In this document: piece after piece, positions 38,029 through 47,338 of the stretch
Layout of the letters: each line of letters begins with the position of its first letter
How positions within the stretch are numbered: the stretch's first letter is position 1
Assembly (NCBI GenBank): GCA_028689145.1
Contig: JAQTWT010000001.1
Location: 310,001 to 374,000 of the forward strand
Origin: Gallionella sp.
GTDB lineage: Bacteria > Pseudomonadota > Gammaproteobacteria > Burkholderiales > Gallionellaceae
Length of the DNA: 64,000 bases
Direction of reading: 5' to 3'
Notes under the pieces: generated by a model
What the model saw: only the letters and a program-made list of their open reading frames with translations
What the model was told of the DNA's origin: nothing
The model's database searches: none
Position numbers and translations under genes: made by a program

Positions 38029-39288
38029 CTATTCAATTTTCCGTTCCAATACCGCCGCAAAGAATCCGTCGGTGGCATGCAGGTGCGGGCGCAGTTCCAG
38101 ATATTCGCCCATCTCCAGCGCGATCTTCTGCTGCTGCAATATTTCGCCGGCCGGGCGCAGCACGAAATCGGGATGCGCGGCGAGGAAGGCTTGCACGATC
38201 TGCTGGTTTTCATCCGGCAGGAAGCTGCAGGTCGCATACACCAAACGCCCGCCTTTTTTCAGCAGGCGGCTGGCGGAGGCGAGGATCGCGGCCTGCTTCT
38301 GCGTGAAGTCCTCGATGCTGCCGGGCGACTGGCGGAATTTCAGGTCGGGGCTGCGGCGCAGCGTGCCGAGGCCGCTGCACGGCGCATCCACCAGCACGCG
38401 ATCGATCTTGCCGGAGAGGCGTTTTACCTTGAGGTCGTTTTCATGCGAAATCAGCATCGGCTGGATGTTGCTGGCGCCGGAGCGTTTCAGACGCGGCTTG
38501 AGATTGGCGAGGCGCTTTTCGGCGGTGTCCATCGCGTACAGACGGCCCTGCGAATTCATCAGCGCGGACAGCATCAGCGTCTTGCCGCCCGCCCCGGCGC
38601 AGAAATCCACCACCATGTCGTTGCGCTTCGGCGCGAGCAGGAAGCCGAGCAGCTGGCTGCCTTCGTCCTGCACTTCGATCTTGCCTTCGGTAAACAGCGC
38701 GTCCTTGTTCAGCGGGATCTTTTCCCTGAGGCGGATGCCAATCGGCGAGTAGGGCGTGGCGGCGGCTTCGATATTCTGGTCATGAAGTTGCTGCAGGATG
38801 TCGTCGCGTTTGGCGAGCAGGGTGTTGACGCGGATGTCCAGCGGCGCACCCTGCTGCATCGACTGGCCGACGGCTAGGATGTCGGTATCCGAATAGGACG
38901 CGCGCATTTTCTCCACCAGCCAGTCCGGCAACTCGGCCTGCACCGCCAGCGACTGTTCTTCAAGCTTGACACCCTTTACCGTGGCGAGCCAATCCTTTTC
39001 GTCGCGCTTCAATACCGGCTCGATCTCGCGCAGGTTGTAGCCGCCGAACCTGACCAGCCAAGCCAGCGCCATGCGGCGCGGCGTGGCGTTTCCGGCACAG
39101 GTAATCTCCAGCAGCAGGCGGTGGCGCAACACGCCGAACGCGGTCTCGGCGACCAGTTCGCGCTCGTTGGAACCGATGCGCTCGTTCTTGAAAAAGTAGC
39201 GCAGCGTGGTGTCGGCGGGATGCGCCAGCGGCAGGATGGTGCGCAATGCCAGGGTGACGAGTTCGATACGGTATTCGGTGATCAGCAT
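38029..39288 (-). CDS. RsmB/NOP2-family RNA (cytosine-5-) methyltransferase
   Basis: 419 residues. A NusB-like N-terminal helical part is followed by a SAM-dependent methyltransferase domain with MVVDFCAGAGGKTLMLSALM, the catalytic VLVDAPCSGLGTLRRSPD and the second Cys in YATCSFLPDEN. These are the two cysteines used by m5C RNA methyltransferases. The substrate is probably rRNA, but the N-terminal domain is shorter than in RsmB proper, so the exact target is open. It is upstream-adjacent to nothing on its strand; the DUF3108 genes lie to its 5' side. It is convergent with the HD-GYP gene. Confidence 0.88.
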   Translation of the reverse strand: MLITEYRIELVTLALRTILPLAHPADTTLRYFFKNERIGSNERELVAETAFGVLRHRLLLEITCAGNATPRRMALAWLVRFGGYNLREIEPVLKRDEKDWLATVKGVKLEEQSLAVQAELPDWLVEKMRASYSDTDILAVGQSMQQGAPLDIRVNTLLAKRDDILQQLHDQNIEAAATPYSPIGIRLREKIPLNKDALFTEGKIEVQDEGSQLLGFLLAPKRNDMVVDFCAGAGGKTLMLSALMNSQGRLYAMDTAEKRLANLKPRLKRSGASNIQPMLISHENDLKVKRLSGKIDRVLVDAPCSGLGTLRRSPDLKFRQSPGSIEDFTQKQAAILASASRLLKKGGRLVYATCSFLPDENQQIVQAFLAAHPDFVLRPAGEILQQQKIALEMGEYLELRPHLHATDGFFAAVLERKIE

Positions 39289-39349
39289 GGAAAATTCGGC
39301 TTCTAAAATTCAGGTGCGCAGTTTAACAGGGTTGATGGGGCAGGATCGG

Positions 39350-39402
39350 GGATTGAGGATCGAGTGAAAAACGGTGCAGTGGGTATTCTCGATCCTCAAT
39401 CC
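39350..39402. repeat. Inverted repeat between DUF3108 gene and methyltransferase gene
   Basis: Arms GGATTGAGGATCGAG (39350-39364) and CTCGATCCTCAATCC (39388-39402) pair perfectly over 15 bp around a 23-nt loop, close to the DUF3108 stop at 39421. There is no T-run in either direction, so terminator function is uncertain. Confidence 0.6.
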
Positions 39403-39420
39403 TCGCTCCTCGATCCTGCC

Positions 39421-40398
39421 TCACTCGTCCGCCACGCGTATCTCTGAAATAACCATCTCGCCTGCAATCTGGCCGCTGCGGTCGATCTGGCGGATCTTCA
39501 CCGGAAGCAGCCGGTATTCGATACCCAGCCAGATATCCAGCCCTTCTTCGCCCTGTGCGTGGATTTTGCGCAATGGCAGCGCGCGCAGTCTGCCGAAGAC
39601 TGTCTGGATATATTCCTCTGCGCCGACTTCCAGTTCATAGCGTTCCAGTTTTTTGCCGTTGCTGATATAGACCGGCAGTATTCCTTCACCAAGCGGTAGC
39701 TGAGAAAGCTGGTACAGGAAACTGATGATGTCCTGCGCCTGCTCCGGTAGCCGCGAGCTGCTGCCGTTTGAGAAAGACAGGTATTTTTCTTCCCAAGCAA
39801 ATTTTGCTTCAAGCGTTTCTTTGCCATTGGAGGTGTTTTTTGTCTCGCTATATTGGTTCGGGCGCAGCCCTTGTGCGGTCAGCGTGCCGCTGCTTTGCTG
39901 GTCCAGTTCAAAGCTTTTGAATATGCTCGCCAGACCGGTAGTATTCATGCCGACTTTCAGCAGGTAATTTTTGTCGGCACCAATCTCCAAAGTATGACGC
40001 GCCTCGCCGACTTTGAAGTCGGTTCCCTTGTAGGCGAAAAAAGTCAGCTGCGCGTGTTTTGGAAGCGGGTGTGCAGGTTTTGTTTCCTGCTCTGCATTGT
40101 CAATCACAGGAGGTAGGGGTTCAGCTTGCGGAGTTTCATCCTGGCTGGCGGTGACCGGCTGGTTATCGGGTATTTCCGCAACCGCGGCAGGTTGTAGTTT
40201 TGGCCTGACTTTTTTTGCCGGAGCGGGCTTGGCGGCAAGAATTGGCAGCGGTTCCAGTTTGGCCGTAAGGATCGGCAGCGGCGGTTCGACCGGCGGCAAT
40301 TTTACCAGCGGTGCGAACAGTACGACGGCATGTGCTATCAGCGACAGGCAGATGGCCAGAGCGATTCTTCCGATCGGCGTGTGCGGCAAGGCAATCAC
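39421..40398 (-). CDS. DUF3108 protein with N-terminal membrane anchor
   Basis: 325 residues starting at GTG 40398, which overlaps the stop of the preceding gene (GTGA). A single N-terminal hydrophobic segment (IALAICLSLIAHAVVLFAPL) is followed by a long Pro/Ala/Lys-rich spacer (to about 110), as in TonB-like proteins. A C-terminal DUF3108 beta-rich domain follows (VGMNTTGLASIFKSFEL, then YISNGKKLERYEL). The anchor plus spacer suggests a periplasm-spanning envelope protein. The function of the family is unknown. It is tandem with a second, secreted DUF3108 protein. Confidence 0.75.
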   Translation of the reverse strand: MIALPHTPIGRIALAICLSLIAHAVVLFAPLVKLPPVEPPLPILTAKLEPLPILAAKPAPAKKVRPKLQPAAVAEIPDNQPVTASQDETPQAEPLPPVIDNAEQETKPAHPLPKHAQLTFFAYKGTDFKVGEARHTLEIGADKNYLLKVGMNTTGLASIFKSFELDQQSSGTLTAQGLRPNQYSETKNTSNGKETLEAKFAWEEKYLSFSNGSSSRLPEQAQDIISFLYQLSQLPLGEGILPVYISNGKKLERYELEVGAEEYIQTVFGRLRALPLRKIHAQGEEGLDIWLGIEYRLLPVKIRQIDRSGQIAGEMVISEIRVADE

Positions 40399-41135
40399 GG
40401 CTTGATGTCGAGTTTGCTCAATACCTGGGTGAGTTGATCGCCGTTGGCATCCGTGACGATCATCTTGCATGGCAAGTTGTTGCGCTGCATGGACAGCCAG
40501 ATTTCGGTGCGGCTTTCGCCGGGTTTCGCCTGACTGTCGAGATACAGGGTGTTAAATTCACCGGCCGGCGTTTTGAGTTTCTGGCCGCGGGTGATCGCGT
40601 AGTGGTAGCTGTCCAGCTTGTTGCCGTTGGTCATCGGGAAGTCCAGCGAGGACGGGGAGCGCAGCGGCAGAAACATGAACTGGTACATCGCGCTCAGGCG
40701 GTCCTGCGTGCCGTCCGGCAGCGTGACCGCAGTGTGTTGCTCCTGGTGGATCAGGATAAGCTGTCCGGCGTTCCAGTCGAATTCGGCGCGGCTGGCTTTG
40801 CTGTCGTCGCGTTCGCGCCGGTGGTTGAATAGCTGCGGCTGCAAGCCTTGTTTGCCGACCAGTCCGCTGCTGTCGATGAAAATCTTTTCCGGTTTGAACA
40901 CCGCCAGCAAACCGACCGGGGTGGTTATGCTGGTCAGAGTGTAACTGTCCTTGTCGCGCTTGTAGTTTTCTTCGATTTGCCCGACCTTCAGGCTGCCTTT
41001 ATAAACATCGTAAACGGCTTGCACACTACCGGGAGGGGCGGCAAATGCGGGGATGGAACAGAGCACGAACGACAGCGCGGCGACGCGACAGAGCAGCGCC
41101 AGTATTCCGTTCGGTTGTCTGACGTTTACGGTCAT
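40395..41135 (-). CDS. Secreted DUF3108 protein
   Basis: 246 residues with a signal peptide (LCRVAALSFVLCSIPAFA, cleavage after AFA). The DUF3108 domain then occupies the whole mature protein: YDVYKGSLKVGQIEENYK, NGNKLDSYHYAITRG and a C-terminal LTQVLSKLDIKP. Family function is unknown; a periplasmic or envelope location is likely. It overlaps the following DUF3108 gene by four bases and lies just downstream of purN, an association frequent in betaproteobacteria. Confidence 0.8.
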   Translation of the reverse strand: MTVNVRQPNGILALLCRVAALSFVLCSIPAFAAPPGSVQAVYDVYKGSLKVGQIEENYKRDKDSYTLTSITTPVGLLAVFKPEKIFIDSSGLVGKQGLQPQLFNHRRERDDSKASRAEFDWNAGQLILIHQEQHTAVTLPDGTQDRLSAMYQFMFLPLRSPSSLDFPMTNGNKLDSYHYAITRGQKLKTPAGEFNTLYLDSQAKPGESRTEIWLSMQRNNLPCKMIVTDANGDQLTQVLSKLDIKP

Positions 41136-41156
41136 TTTTTATGCGGGCATCGGTGG

Positions 41157-41795
41157 TTATTCAAGGCCGGGTGAAAACAGTGTGTGGCTGGTTTGTTTGC
41201 GATTGTGGAATACGACCTTGCCGCTTTCATTTAGTTCGATCTGGCCTTTGCACAACCAGCGCATGGCCTGGGGATAGATGCGGTGTTCTTCGTTCAGCAC
41301 GCGCGCGGCAAGCGTTTGTTCAGTGTCGTGATACAGCACCGGCACGGCAGCCTGAATGATGATCGGGCCGTGGTCGAGATCGGGTGTGACAAAATGCACA
41401 GTACAGCCGTGTATCTTTACCCCATCGTGCAGCGCGCGCGCATGGGTGTTGAGGCCGCCGTACGACGGTAGCAGCGAAGGATGGATGTTGACCAGCCTGC
41501 CGCGATAGTGCGCCACAAAATCGGCGGTCAGGATGCGCATGAATCCGGCCAACACCACAAAATCGGGCCGATAAGCGTCAATCGCTTTGGTCAGTGCGAT
41601 ATCGAAACTGCCGCGATCCGCATAGTCGCGATGTGACACAACAGCGGTGGATACGCCATGCTCTTTTGCGATGTCCAGACCTTCGGCATCGGCGCGATTG
41701 CTGATCACCGCTGCGATACGGCAAGGCAGCTGTGCTTCCAGCAGCGCCTGCATGTTGCTGCCGCGCCCGGAAATGAGGATGACGATATTTTTCAC
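41157..41795 (-). CDS. purN: Phosphoribosylglycinamide formyltransferase
   Basis: 212 residues. The enzyme transfers a formyl group from 10-formyl-THF to GAR, step three of purine synthesis. Visible are the N-terminal VILISGRGSNMQALL, the catalytic N-x-H in VNIHPSLLPSYGG, the His in HGCTVHFVTPDLDHGPII and its essential Asp. It lies next to purM on the same strand; a palindromic repeat separates the two. Confidence 0.96.
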   Translation of the reverse strand: MKNIVILISGRGSNMQALLEAQLPCRIAAVISNRADAEGLDIAKEHGVSTAVVSHRDYADRGSFDIALTKAIDAYRPDFVVLAGFMRILTADFVAHYRGRLVNIHPSLLPSYGGLNTHARALHDGVKIHGCTVHFVTPDLDHGPIIIQAAVPVLYHDTEQTLAARVLNEEHRIYPQAMRWLCKGQIELNESGKVVFHNRKQTSHTLFSPGLE

Positions 41796-41839
41796 TGGGT
41801 ATCCAAACGTAAATCGTTTGTCCGTAAATTAATCAATGC

Positions 41840-41898
41840 GTAGGGGCGTATGGCAATACGCCCTTGTTGTGCGTGGGCGTATTGCCATACGCCCCTAC
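41840..41898. repeat. GTAGGGGCG palindromic repeat, copy 4
   Basis: A 59-bp inverted repeat (GTAGGGGCGTATGGCAATAC and its complement) sits in the purM-purN gap, immediately after the purM stop on the minus strand. Confidence 0.75.
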
Positions 41899-41903
41899 AA
41901 TTT

Positions 41904-42944
41904 TTATCGAACCTGCGTTTGATGCTCGTCGCCGTTGCGTGCGCGGATCGTGCCGATGATTGTGGCGATCTCTCCGGCGGCGTTTAGCTGCGCCAGCGCC
42001 GCATCCGCATCGTTGCTGTCCACGATCACCACCATGCCGATGCCGCAGTTGAAGGTGCGGTACATCTCCTGCTGCGCGACGTTGCCCATCTCGCGCAGCC
42101 AGTCGAACAGCTTGGGTGTTTGCCAGGCCTTACCGTCCAGTTGCGCGACGACATTCTCCGGCAGTACGCGCGGCACATTTTCCAGCAGGCCGCCACCGGT
42201 GATATGCGCCATGCCTTTCACGGTCAGCGCTTGCATCAGCGCCAGCAGCGGCTTCACGTAGATGCGCGTCGGGGCCATGATGCAATCGGCCAGCGTGCGC
42301 TCGCCGTCGAACTTGGCGTTGAGGTCGGGGGCGGAGCGTTCGATGATCTTGCGCACCAGCGAGTAGCCGTTGGAATGCGCGCCGTTCGACGCGAGGCCGA
42401 TCACCGCATCGCCCGGCTTGATGTTCGCGCCGCTGATAATATGGGCCTTCTCCACCACGCCCACAGCGAATCCCGCGAGGTCGTATTCGCCCGCCGGATA
42501 CATGCCCGGCATCTCGGCGGTCTCGCCGCCGATCAGCGCGCAACCGGCCTGTTCGCAACCGAACGCGATGCCCTTAATGACTTCGGTAGCTGCTTCCACG
42601 TCGAGTTTGCCGCAGGCGAAATAGTCGAGGAAGAACAGCGGTTCCGCGCCCTGCACCAGAATGTCGTTGACGCTCATGCCGACCAGATCGATGCCGACTG
42701 TGTCGTGGCGGTTCAGCTCAAACGCGAGCCGGAGCTTGGTGCCCACGCCGTCGGTACCGGATACCAGCACCGGCTCGCGGTATTTTTTGGAAATCTCCAC
42801 CAGCGCGCCGAAACCGCCGATGCCGCCGAGTATTTCCGGGCGCATGGTGCGTTTGGCGAACGGTTTGATGTTCTCGACCAGACGGTCGCCCGCGTCAATA
42901 TCGACACCGGCATCGCGGTAAGACAGGGAATTAGATGGGCTCAA
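41904..42944 (-). CDS. purM: Phosphoribosylformylglycinamidine cyclo-ligase
   Basis: 346 residues. AIR synthetase closes the imidazole ring in purine synthesis. Typical segments are [47 protein letters not shown] and [13 protein letters not shown] cofactor regions. TTG 42944 is chosen as start because it gives the standard family N-terminus and length; reading further upstream adds a low-complexity extension that runs into the divergent permease gene. The promoter region shared with that permease is only about 60 nt. Confidence 0.93.
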   Translation of the reverse strand: MSPSNSLSYRDAGVDIDAGDRLVENIKPFAKRTMRPEILGGIGGFGALVEISKKYREPVLVSGTDGVGTKLRLAFELNRHDTVGIDLVGMSVNDILVQGAEPLFFLDYFACGKLDVEAATEVIKGIAFGCEQAGCALIGGETAEMPGMYPAGEYDLAGFAVGVVEKAHIISGANIKPGDAVIGLASNGAHSNGYSLVRKIIERSAPDLNAKFDGERTLADCIMAPTRIYVKPLLALMQALTVKGMAHITGGGLLENVPRVLPENVVAQLDGKAWQTPKLFDWLREMGNVAQQEMYRTFNCGIGMVVIVDSNDADAALAQLNAAGEIATIIGTIRARNGDEHQTQVR

Positions 42945-43005
42945 GTTGAGTTCTCGCTTTCTTAAAGGTAAAGTGCTGCACGTTTTTCCGCGAATTTTAC
43001 CCGAA

Positions 43006-44064
43006 ATGACCCTATCCCGCTTTGCCGCCGTACAGTGGCTGTCCTTCGCCGTCGTTGCCGCCGCGCTGCTGTATCTGCTCGGTCCGATCCTGACACCGTT
43101 CGTCGCGGCGGGCATCCTCGCCTACATCTGCAACCCGCTGGTGCGGCGGCTGACTGCCCGCAAGGTGCCGCGCACGCTGGCGGTGGCGCTGGTGATGACC
43201 GGCTTGCTGCTGCTGTCCGGGTCGCTGCTGCTGATTATGCTGCCGCTGCTGGAAAAGGAGCTGGGCCTGCTCGTGACGCGCCTGCCGGACTGGATCGAGG
43301 CGGCACGCACCCATCTGCTGCCGCAGATGCAGCAATGGTTCGGCGCTGAGCTGCAATGGGACAGCCAGGCGCTGAAGAATCTATTGCTCAGCCACTGGCA
43401 AAGCGCCGGCGGGGTCGCGGGCAAACTTCTGCCGTGGCTCGGCAGCGGCGGCGGTGCCATCGTCGGGGCGCTGGTCAACCTGGTGCTGATCCCGCTGGCG
43501 ATGTTCTATCTGCTGCGCGACTGGGATACGCTGGCGAAACAACTGGACGAATTGATTCCGCGCCATTGGCACACCAAGGTCACGGAGATCGCCGCCGAGG
43601 TGGATGGCGTGCTGGCAGAATTCCTGCGCGGCCAGATTTCGGTGATGCTGCTGATGAGCGTCTATTACGTGGTGGTGTTGTGGCTGGCCGGGCTGGAATT
43701 CGCGCTGCCGATCGGCATTCTCGCCGGGATGCTGGTGTTCGTGCCTTATCTCGGCATGATCATCGGCCTGTCGCTGGCGACGCTGGCGGCGGCGATGCAA
43801 TTTTCCGACTTCGGCGGCTTGCTGTGGGTGTGGGCGGTGTTCGTTGCCGGGCAACTGATCGAAGGCATGCTGGTCACCCCCAGACTAGTCGGTGAACGCG
43901 TCGGCCTGCACCCGCTGGCAGTGATCTTCGCGCTGCTCGCTTTCGGGCAACTGTTCGGCTTTTTCGGCCTGCTGCTGGCGTTGCCGATGTCCGCTATCCT
44001 GCTGGTCGCGCTGCGCCACGGCAAGGCGTGGTATCTCGCCAGCAGCATGTACACCAAGCCATGA
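43006..44064 (+). CDS. AI-2E/PerM family membrane permease
   Basis: 352 residues with about eight membrane segments. The family signature [22 protein letters not shown] and the C-terminal [14 protein letters not shown] are present. Homologues include PerM and proteins proposed to export autoinducer-2 or act as Na+/H+ antiporters; the real substrate is unknown. It is divergent from purM and overlaps hda by four bases (ATGA at 44061-44064), the standard betaproteobacterial purM/permease/hda neighbourhood. Confidence 0.88.
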   Translation: MTLSRFAAVQWLSFAVVAAALLYLLGPILTPFVAAGILAYICNPLVRRLTARKVPRTLAVALVMTGLLLLSGSLLLIMLPLLEKELGLLVTRLPDWIEAARTHLLPQMQQWFGAELQWDSQALKNLLLSHWQSAGGVAGKLLPWLGSGGGAIVGALVNLVLIPLAMFYLLRDWDTLAKQLDELIPRHWHTKVTEIAAEVDGVLAEFLRGQISVMLLMSVYYVVVLWLAGLEFALPIGILAGMLVFVPYLGMIIGLSLATLAAAMQFSDFGGLLWVWAVFVAGQLIEGMLVTPRLVGERVGLHPLAVIFALLAFGQLFGFFGLLLALPMSAILLVALRHGKAWYLASSMYTKP

Positions 44065-44720
44065 GCCAGTTATTGCTCGACATCGCCCCGACTACCCGGC
44101 CGACTCTGGATAATTTCGTCGCGGGGCGCAATCCGGAATTACTTTTGGCGTTGCGCCATGCTTTTGCCGGCGGCAGCGAACGGTGTTTTTATCTGTGGGG
44201 CGAAACCGGTAGCGGCAAGAGCCATCTGTTGCAAGCCTGTGTGCGTGCCGCAGTGGAGGCGCAACTCAGTGCGGCCTATGCGCGGGGCAGCGTGCCGCAG
44301 TTTGCCGAAATGGTGGCGATGGACGATGTCGAGTGTCTCGACGATGCCGCGCAGATCGGTTTGTTCGATCTCTACAACCGGATGCGCGATAGCGGCGGGA
44401 TGTTGCTGGTCAGCGGCAAACAGGCACCGCTGCATCTCCAATTGCGCGACGATTTGCGCACCCGTCTGGGCTGGGGGCTGGTGTATCAGGTGCACGGCCT
44501 GAACGATGATGAAAAAGCCGAAGCGCTGTCGCAACACGCGCAGGCAAAAGGCTTTGCCCTGCCGCCGGAAGTCGCGCAATACCTGCTGCGCCACGGCAGC
44601 CGCGACCTGCCCAGCCTGATGGCGGCGCTGGACGCGCTGGACGAGCATTCGCTGCGCCTGCACCGCGCCCCGTCGGTGCCGCTACTCAAACAAGTATTGC
44701 AACGGGAAACGAAGGCGTAG
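44061..44720 (+). CDS. hda: DnaA regulatory inactivator Hda
   Basis: 219 residues of DnaA-like AAA+ fold: Walker A GETGSGKSHLLQ near residue 45, Walker B-like MDDVECLDD, sensor segment GMLLVSGKQAP and the arginine region DDLRTRLGWGLVYQV. The N-terminus MSQLLLDI resembles the clamp-binding motif through which Hda contacts the beta clamp to promote hydrolysis of DnaA-ATP. ATG 44061 overlaps the permease stop. There is no DNA-binding domain IV, which separates it from DnaA. Confidence 0.92.
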   Translation: MSQLLLDIAPTTRPTLDNFVAGRNPELLLALRHAFAGGSERCFYLWGETGSGKSHLLQACVRAAVEAQLSAAYARGSVPQFAEMVAMDDVECLDDAAQIGLFDLYNRMRDSGGMLLVSGKQAPLHLQLRDDLRTRLGWGLVYQVHGLNDDEKAEALSQHAQAKGFALPPEVAQYLLRHGSRDLPSLMAALDALDEHSLRLHRAPSVPLLKQVLQRETKA

Positions 44721-44756
44721 ATACCTGCAAGCGATGCTTTGCGGAAATGGGGGTTT

Positions 44757-45851
44757 CTACGCGGATGTCACCAGCAACTGCACGAATAGCTGGATTTTCA
44801 TGTTGGTTTCGGGACTGACCGAGGTAAATTCAAACCCCGCGAGATAGCGGTTCCCGGTGCATTTCAGTTTGACGACTTTCGCATAAATATCCGCGGCCTT
44901 AAAGTCGACCGACGGCAAATCGAATTCAAGCTTGATATCATCGAGCGTATTGAGCGGGTGATCGGTTTCGATCAGCACGCCGTGATAGCCGATATCGCGA
45001 ATCGTTGCGCTGATCATTTTCGGCATCACGAACTTGTTCTGAATCAGGCTGAAGGCGCAGGGGAGATCGACCTCCACGCGATGGCTGCGGCGGATTTCCT
45101 TGCGTGGCACCTCGATGTTCAGTGAGGGGATCGCGTACAGCTCGCGCAATTTGACCGGTTGGGACTTGCCTTTGACAAACACCTCCATCGGGTCGCTGAC
45201 GGAAACAAAATCGCGGCAGTGATCAAAGGTATTTTCGCTGATCAAAACTTGGCCGCGCAGGCTGAAAGCCTCGATGCGCGAGGCCAGATTAACTTCATCG
45301 CCGATCACCGTGTATTCGGAATAGAAATTCGACCCGAACCTTCCCGCCATGACGCTGCCGGTGTTGATGCCGATACCCATGAACAGCTCGGGTATCCCGT
45401 CCGTGTGGTATTGATTGTTGAGCTCGACCATCGCGAGTTGCATCTCGATTGCGCAAGTCAGCGCACGCTGCACATCATCCGGATGTTCGACCGGCGCGCC
45501 GAATAACACCATGATGGAATCGCCCATGAATTTATCGATGACACCGTTATGGCGAAACACGATTTCGTTCATTCTTCCCAGACAGCGATTGAGTATGGCA
45601 ATGACCGTTCCGGCAGGAAGCGCAGCGGAGATAGAGGTGAAACCTCTCAAGTCGGCGAGCAGAATGGTGACTTCGCAGCGCACGAAGGAATGCTCTACTC
45701 CGGTCTCGCTGTTATCTTCCGGAATGCCGCATACGCGCTGGATGATGGATTTCATCTCCGCTTCCGCCGCCTGTTTTAAAGGCGCGCCGGTTTCGCGGGC
45801 AATCAATGCCTGCAGGTGACGTACCGCTTCTTTGCTTGAATCGTCTTTCAT
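44757..45851 (-). CDS. Class III adenylate/guanylate cyclase fused to probable PilZ domain
   Basis: 364 residues. The cyclase domain (about 55-235) has both metal aspartates (LLADLRGFTSIS; DKFMGDSIMVLFG) and the transition-state Asn/Arg in GDEVNLASRIEA, so it looks active. The C-terminal ~105 residues resemble PilZ: an RRSHR (RxxxR) motif followed by a degenerate DxSxxG as DIGYHG. PilZ domains bind c-di-GMP, so the protein may couple cyclic-nucleotide production to c-di-GMP level. Whether it makes cAMP or cGMP is not decidable. ATG 45851 is the start. Confidence 0.82.
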   Translation of the reverse strand: MKDDSSKEAVRHLQALIARETGAPLKQAAEAEMKSIIQRVCGIPEDNSETGVEHSFVRCEVTILLADLRGFTSISAALPAGTVIAILNRCLGRMNEIVFRHNGVIDKFMGDSIMVLFGAPVEHPDDVQRALTCAIEMQLAMVELNNQYHTDGIPELFMGIGINTGSVMAGRFGSNFYSEYTVIGDEVNLASRIEAFSLRGQVLISENTFDHCRDFVSVSDPMEVFVKGKSQPVKLRELYAIPSLNIEVPRKEIRRSHRVEVDLPCAFSLIQNKFVMPKMISATIRDIGYHGVLIETDHPLNTLDDIKLEFDLPSVDFKAADIYAKVVKLKCTGNRYLAGFEFTSVSPETNMKIQLFVQLLVTSA

Positions 45852-45987
45852 GCGCAATCAATCGAGCTATTAAAATTTAACGCGGGGGTAAATCCAGCCG
45901 CCCAAATATATGTTTAATTATACAAACTCTTGCACGGGTTGGGCCCGGCAAATAAATTATCCGCTACCTGCCGTCGGTATTCGTCAG

Positions 45988-47178
45988 TTACGGAACAGCT
46001 TTTAACAAACGGCTCATCAAAGCTGCGGGCAAGCGCAAAATCCAACTCAAGGGCACAGGCTGCACAGCAGCTTGGCTTGGCGGACTGCCATCGCATACCA
46101 CCCGATTGCGACCGCCATGTTTTGCCTGATAGAGAGCCTTGTCCGCTGACGCAACCATTCGCTCGGCTAATTGGCCATTTTCCGCGGCGGCATCTTCGCC
46201 GGGCAACATGGATAGTCCGATCGAAATGGTAAGGTTGATCGGATCTCCGGCATGCGCCTGCAATTGTTCTTCCTCAATGCGGCTGCGAATCCGCTCGGCG
46301 ATTTGGCGGGCATGATGCAGATCGGTTTGCGGCAGCAGCACGACAAATTCCTCGCCGCCGTAGCGGGCAATCGTTTCGCACTCTCTCAACTGCGACTGAA
46401 TAATTTTTGCCACGCGCTTCAGCACCTCATCGCCTGTCTGATGCCCGTATGCGTCATTGATATGTTTGAACTTGTCGATATCGAGGAACATGCAGGCCAG
46501 CGGATGTTTGTAGCGGCGAGCCTGACTGATCTCCGCCTGACAGCGGTGTTCGAAATAGCGGCGATTCTGCACGCCGGTTAGTGCATCGGTCAGTCCAAGC
46601 AACTTCAAGCGCTCCTGCGAGAGCGCGCTTTCCAGACAAATGGCGATGATTTCGGCCAGCCGCTCGAGGAAGTCCGTCCCGCAACCGGTGACATAACGAT
46701 CCGGATCGGCGCTGCCGAAATGCAGGCTGCCGATCAGTTCGCCATGACGCGTAAGCGGCAGCAAAGCAACCGATGCGATTGCATCCGGCTGGGCATTGAA
46801 TAGTGTTTGGTGCGGCAACTCATCAAAGGCTCCCAGATAGGGGGCGCGTTTCCCGCGGTACAGTGCCTCAAGCGTGGCTGGCGATTGCAGCAGGGTAAGA
46901 CCGCTGCAGGCTGTGTCGTTGGCGATACTGTTTTCCAGAATTCGGGTAACCTCATATTCCTGATCAACCAGCGCGAGAGTAACGAATTCCACCCCGAACG
47001 CCAGCTTGTACTCGGAAAGCAGCAGACGAATCAATTCCAGCAGCGAGTCCGCGCCGATCAGTTGGCGCTGCAGCTGATCGAAGCGGCGCATCTTGTCTTC
47101 ATTTCGCCGCGCTTCGGACAGCAAACTTTCCAGTTGCTGGCGCAGTGAATAATTCTCTGATTGGAGATGGCGATTCAT
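45988..47178 (-). CDS. GAF-like sensor + GGDEF diguanylate cyclase
   Basis: About 396 residues from ATG 47178; a TTG at 47253 would add 25. A coiled start (LRQQLESLLSEARRNEDKM) leads to a DUF484/GAF-like domain (about 40-210: FGVEFVTLALVDQE, LLPLTRHGELIGSLHFG), then a GGDEF domain with the intact active motif YGGEEFVVLLP. The I-site position reads RECE instead of RxxD, so product inhibition may be weak. No membrane segments: a soluble c-di-GMP synthase. The extra C-terminal tail beyond GGRNRVV is Pro-rich and of unknown role. Confidence 0.88.
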   Translation of the reverse strand: MNRHLQSENYSLRQQLESLLSEARRNEDKMRRFDQLQRQLIGADSLLELIRLLLSEYKLAFGVEFVTLALVDQEYEVTRILENSIANDTACSGLTLLQSPATLEALYRGKRAPYLGAFDELPHQTLFNAQPDAIASVALLPLTRHGELIGSLHFGSADPDRYVTGCGTDFLERLAEIIAICLESALSQERLKLLGLTDALTGVQNRRYFEHRCQAEISQARRYKHPLACMFLDIDKFKHINDAYGHQTGDEVLKRVAKIIQSQLRECETIARYGGEEFVVLLPQTDLHHARQIAERIRSRIEEEQLQAHAGDPINLTISIGLSMLPGEDAAAENGQLAERMVASADKALYQAKHGGRNRVVCDGSPPSQAAVQPVPLSWILRLPAALMSRLLKAVP

Positions 47179-47338
47179 TTTCACGTTATCGGCTGTCAGG
47201 TCAGGTTCTTTAGAAAAACGGTCCGAACCCGCAATCCTGACAAATACTGACAATTAATTAAGCCGAAATATATAGATATTTTGACCTATACCGCATTCGC
47301 CGGAATCTGCGTATAAAGCAGCTGTGTATGCAAAATGA

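Noticed and set aside
42945-43115. Extended N-terminus for purM
   Set aside because: The added residues are unlike the family and overlap the divergent permease gene; TTG 42944 gives the standard N-terminus.
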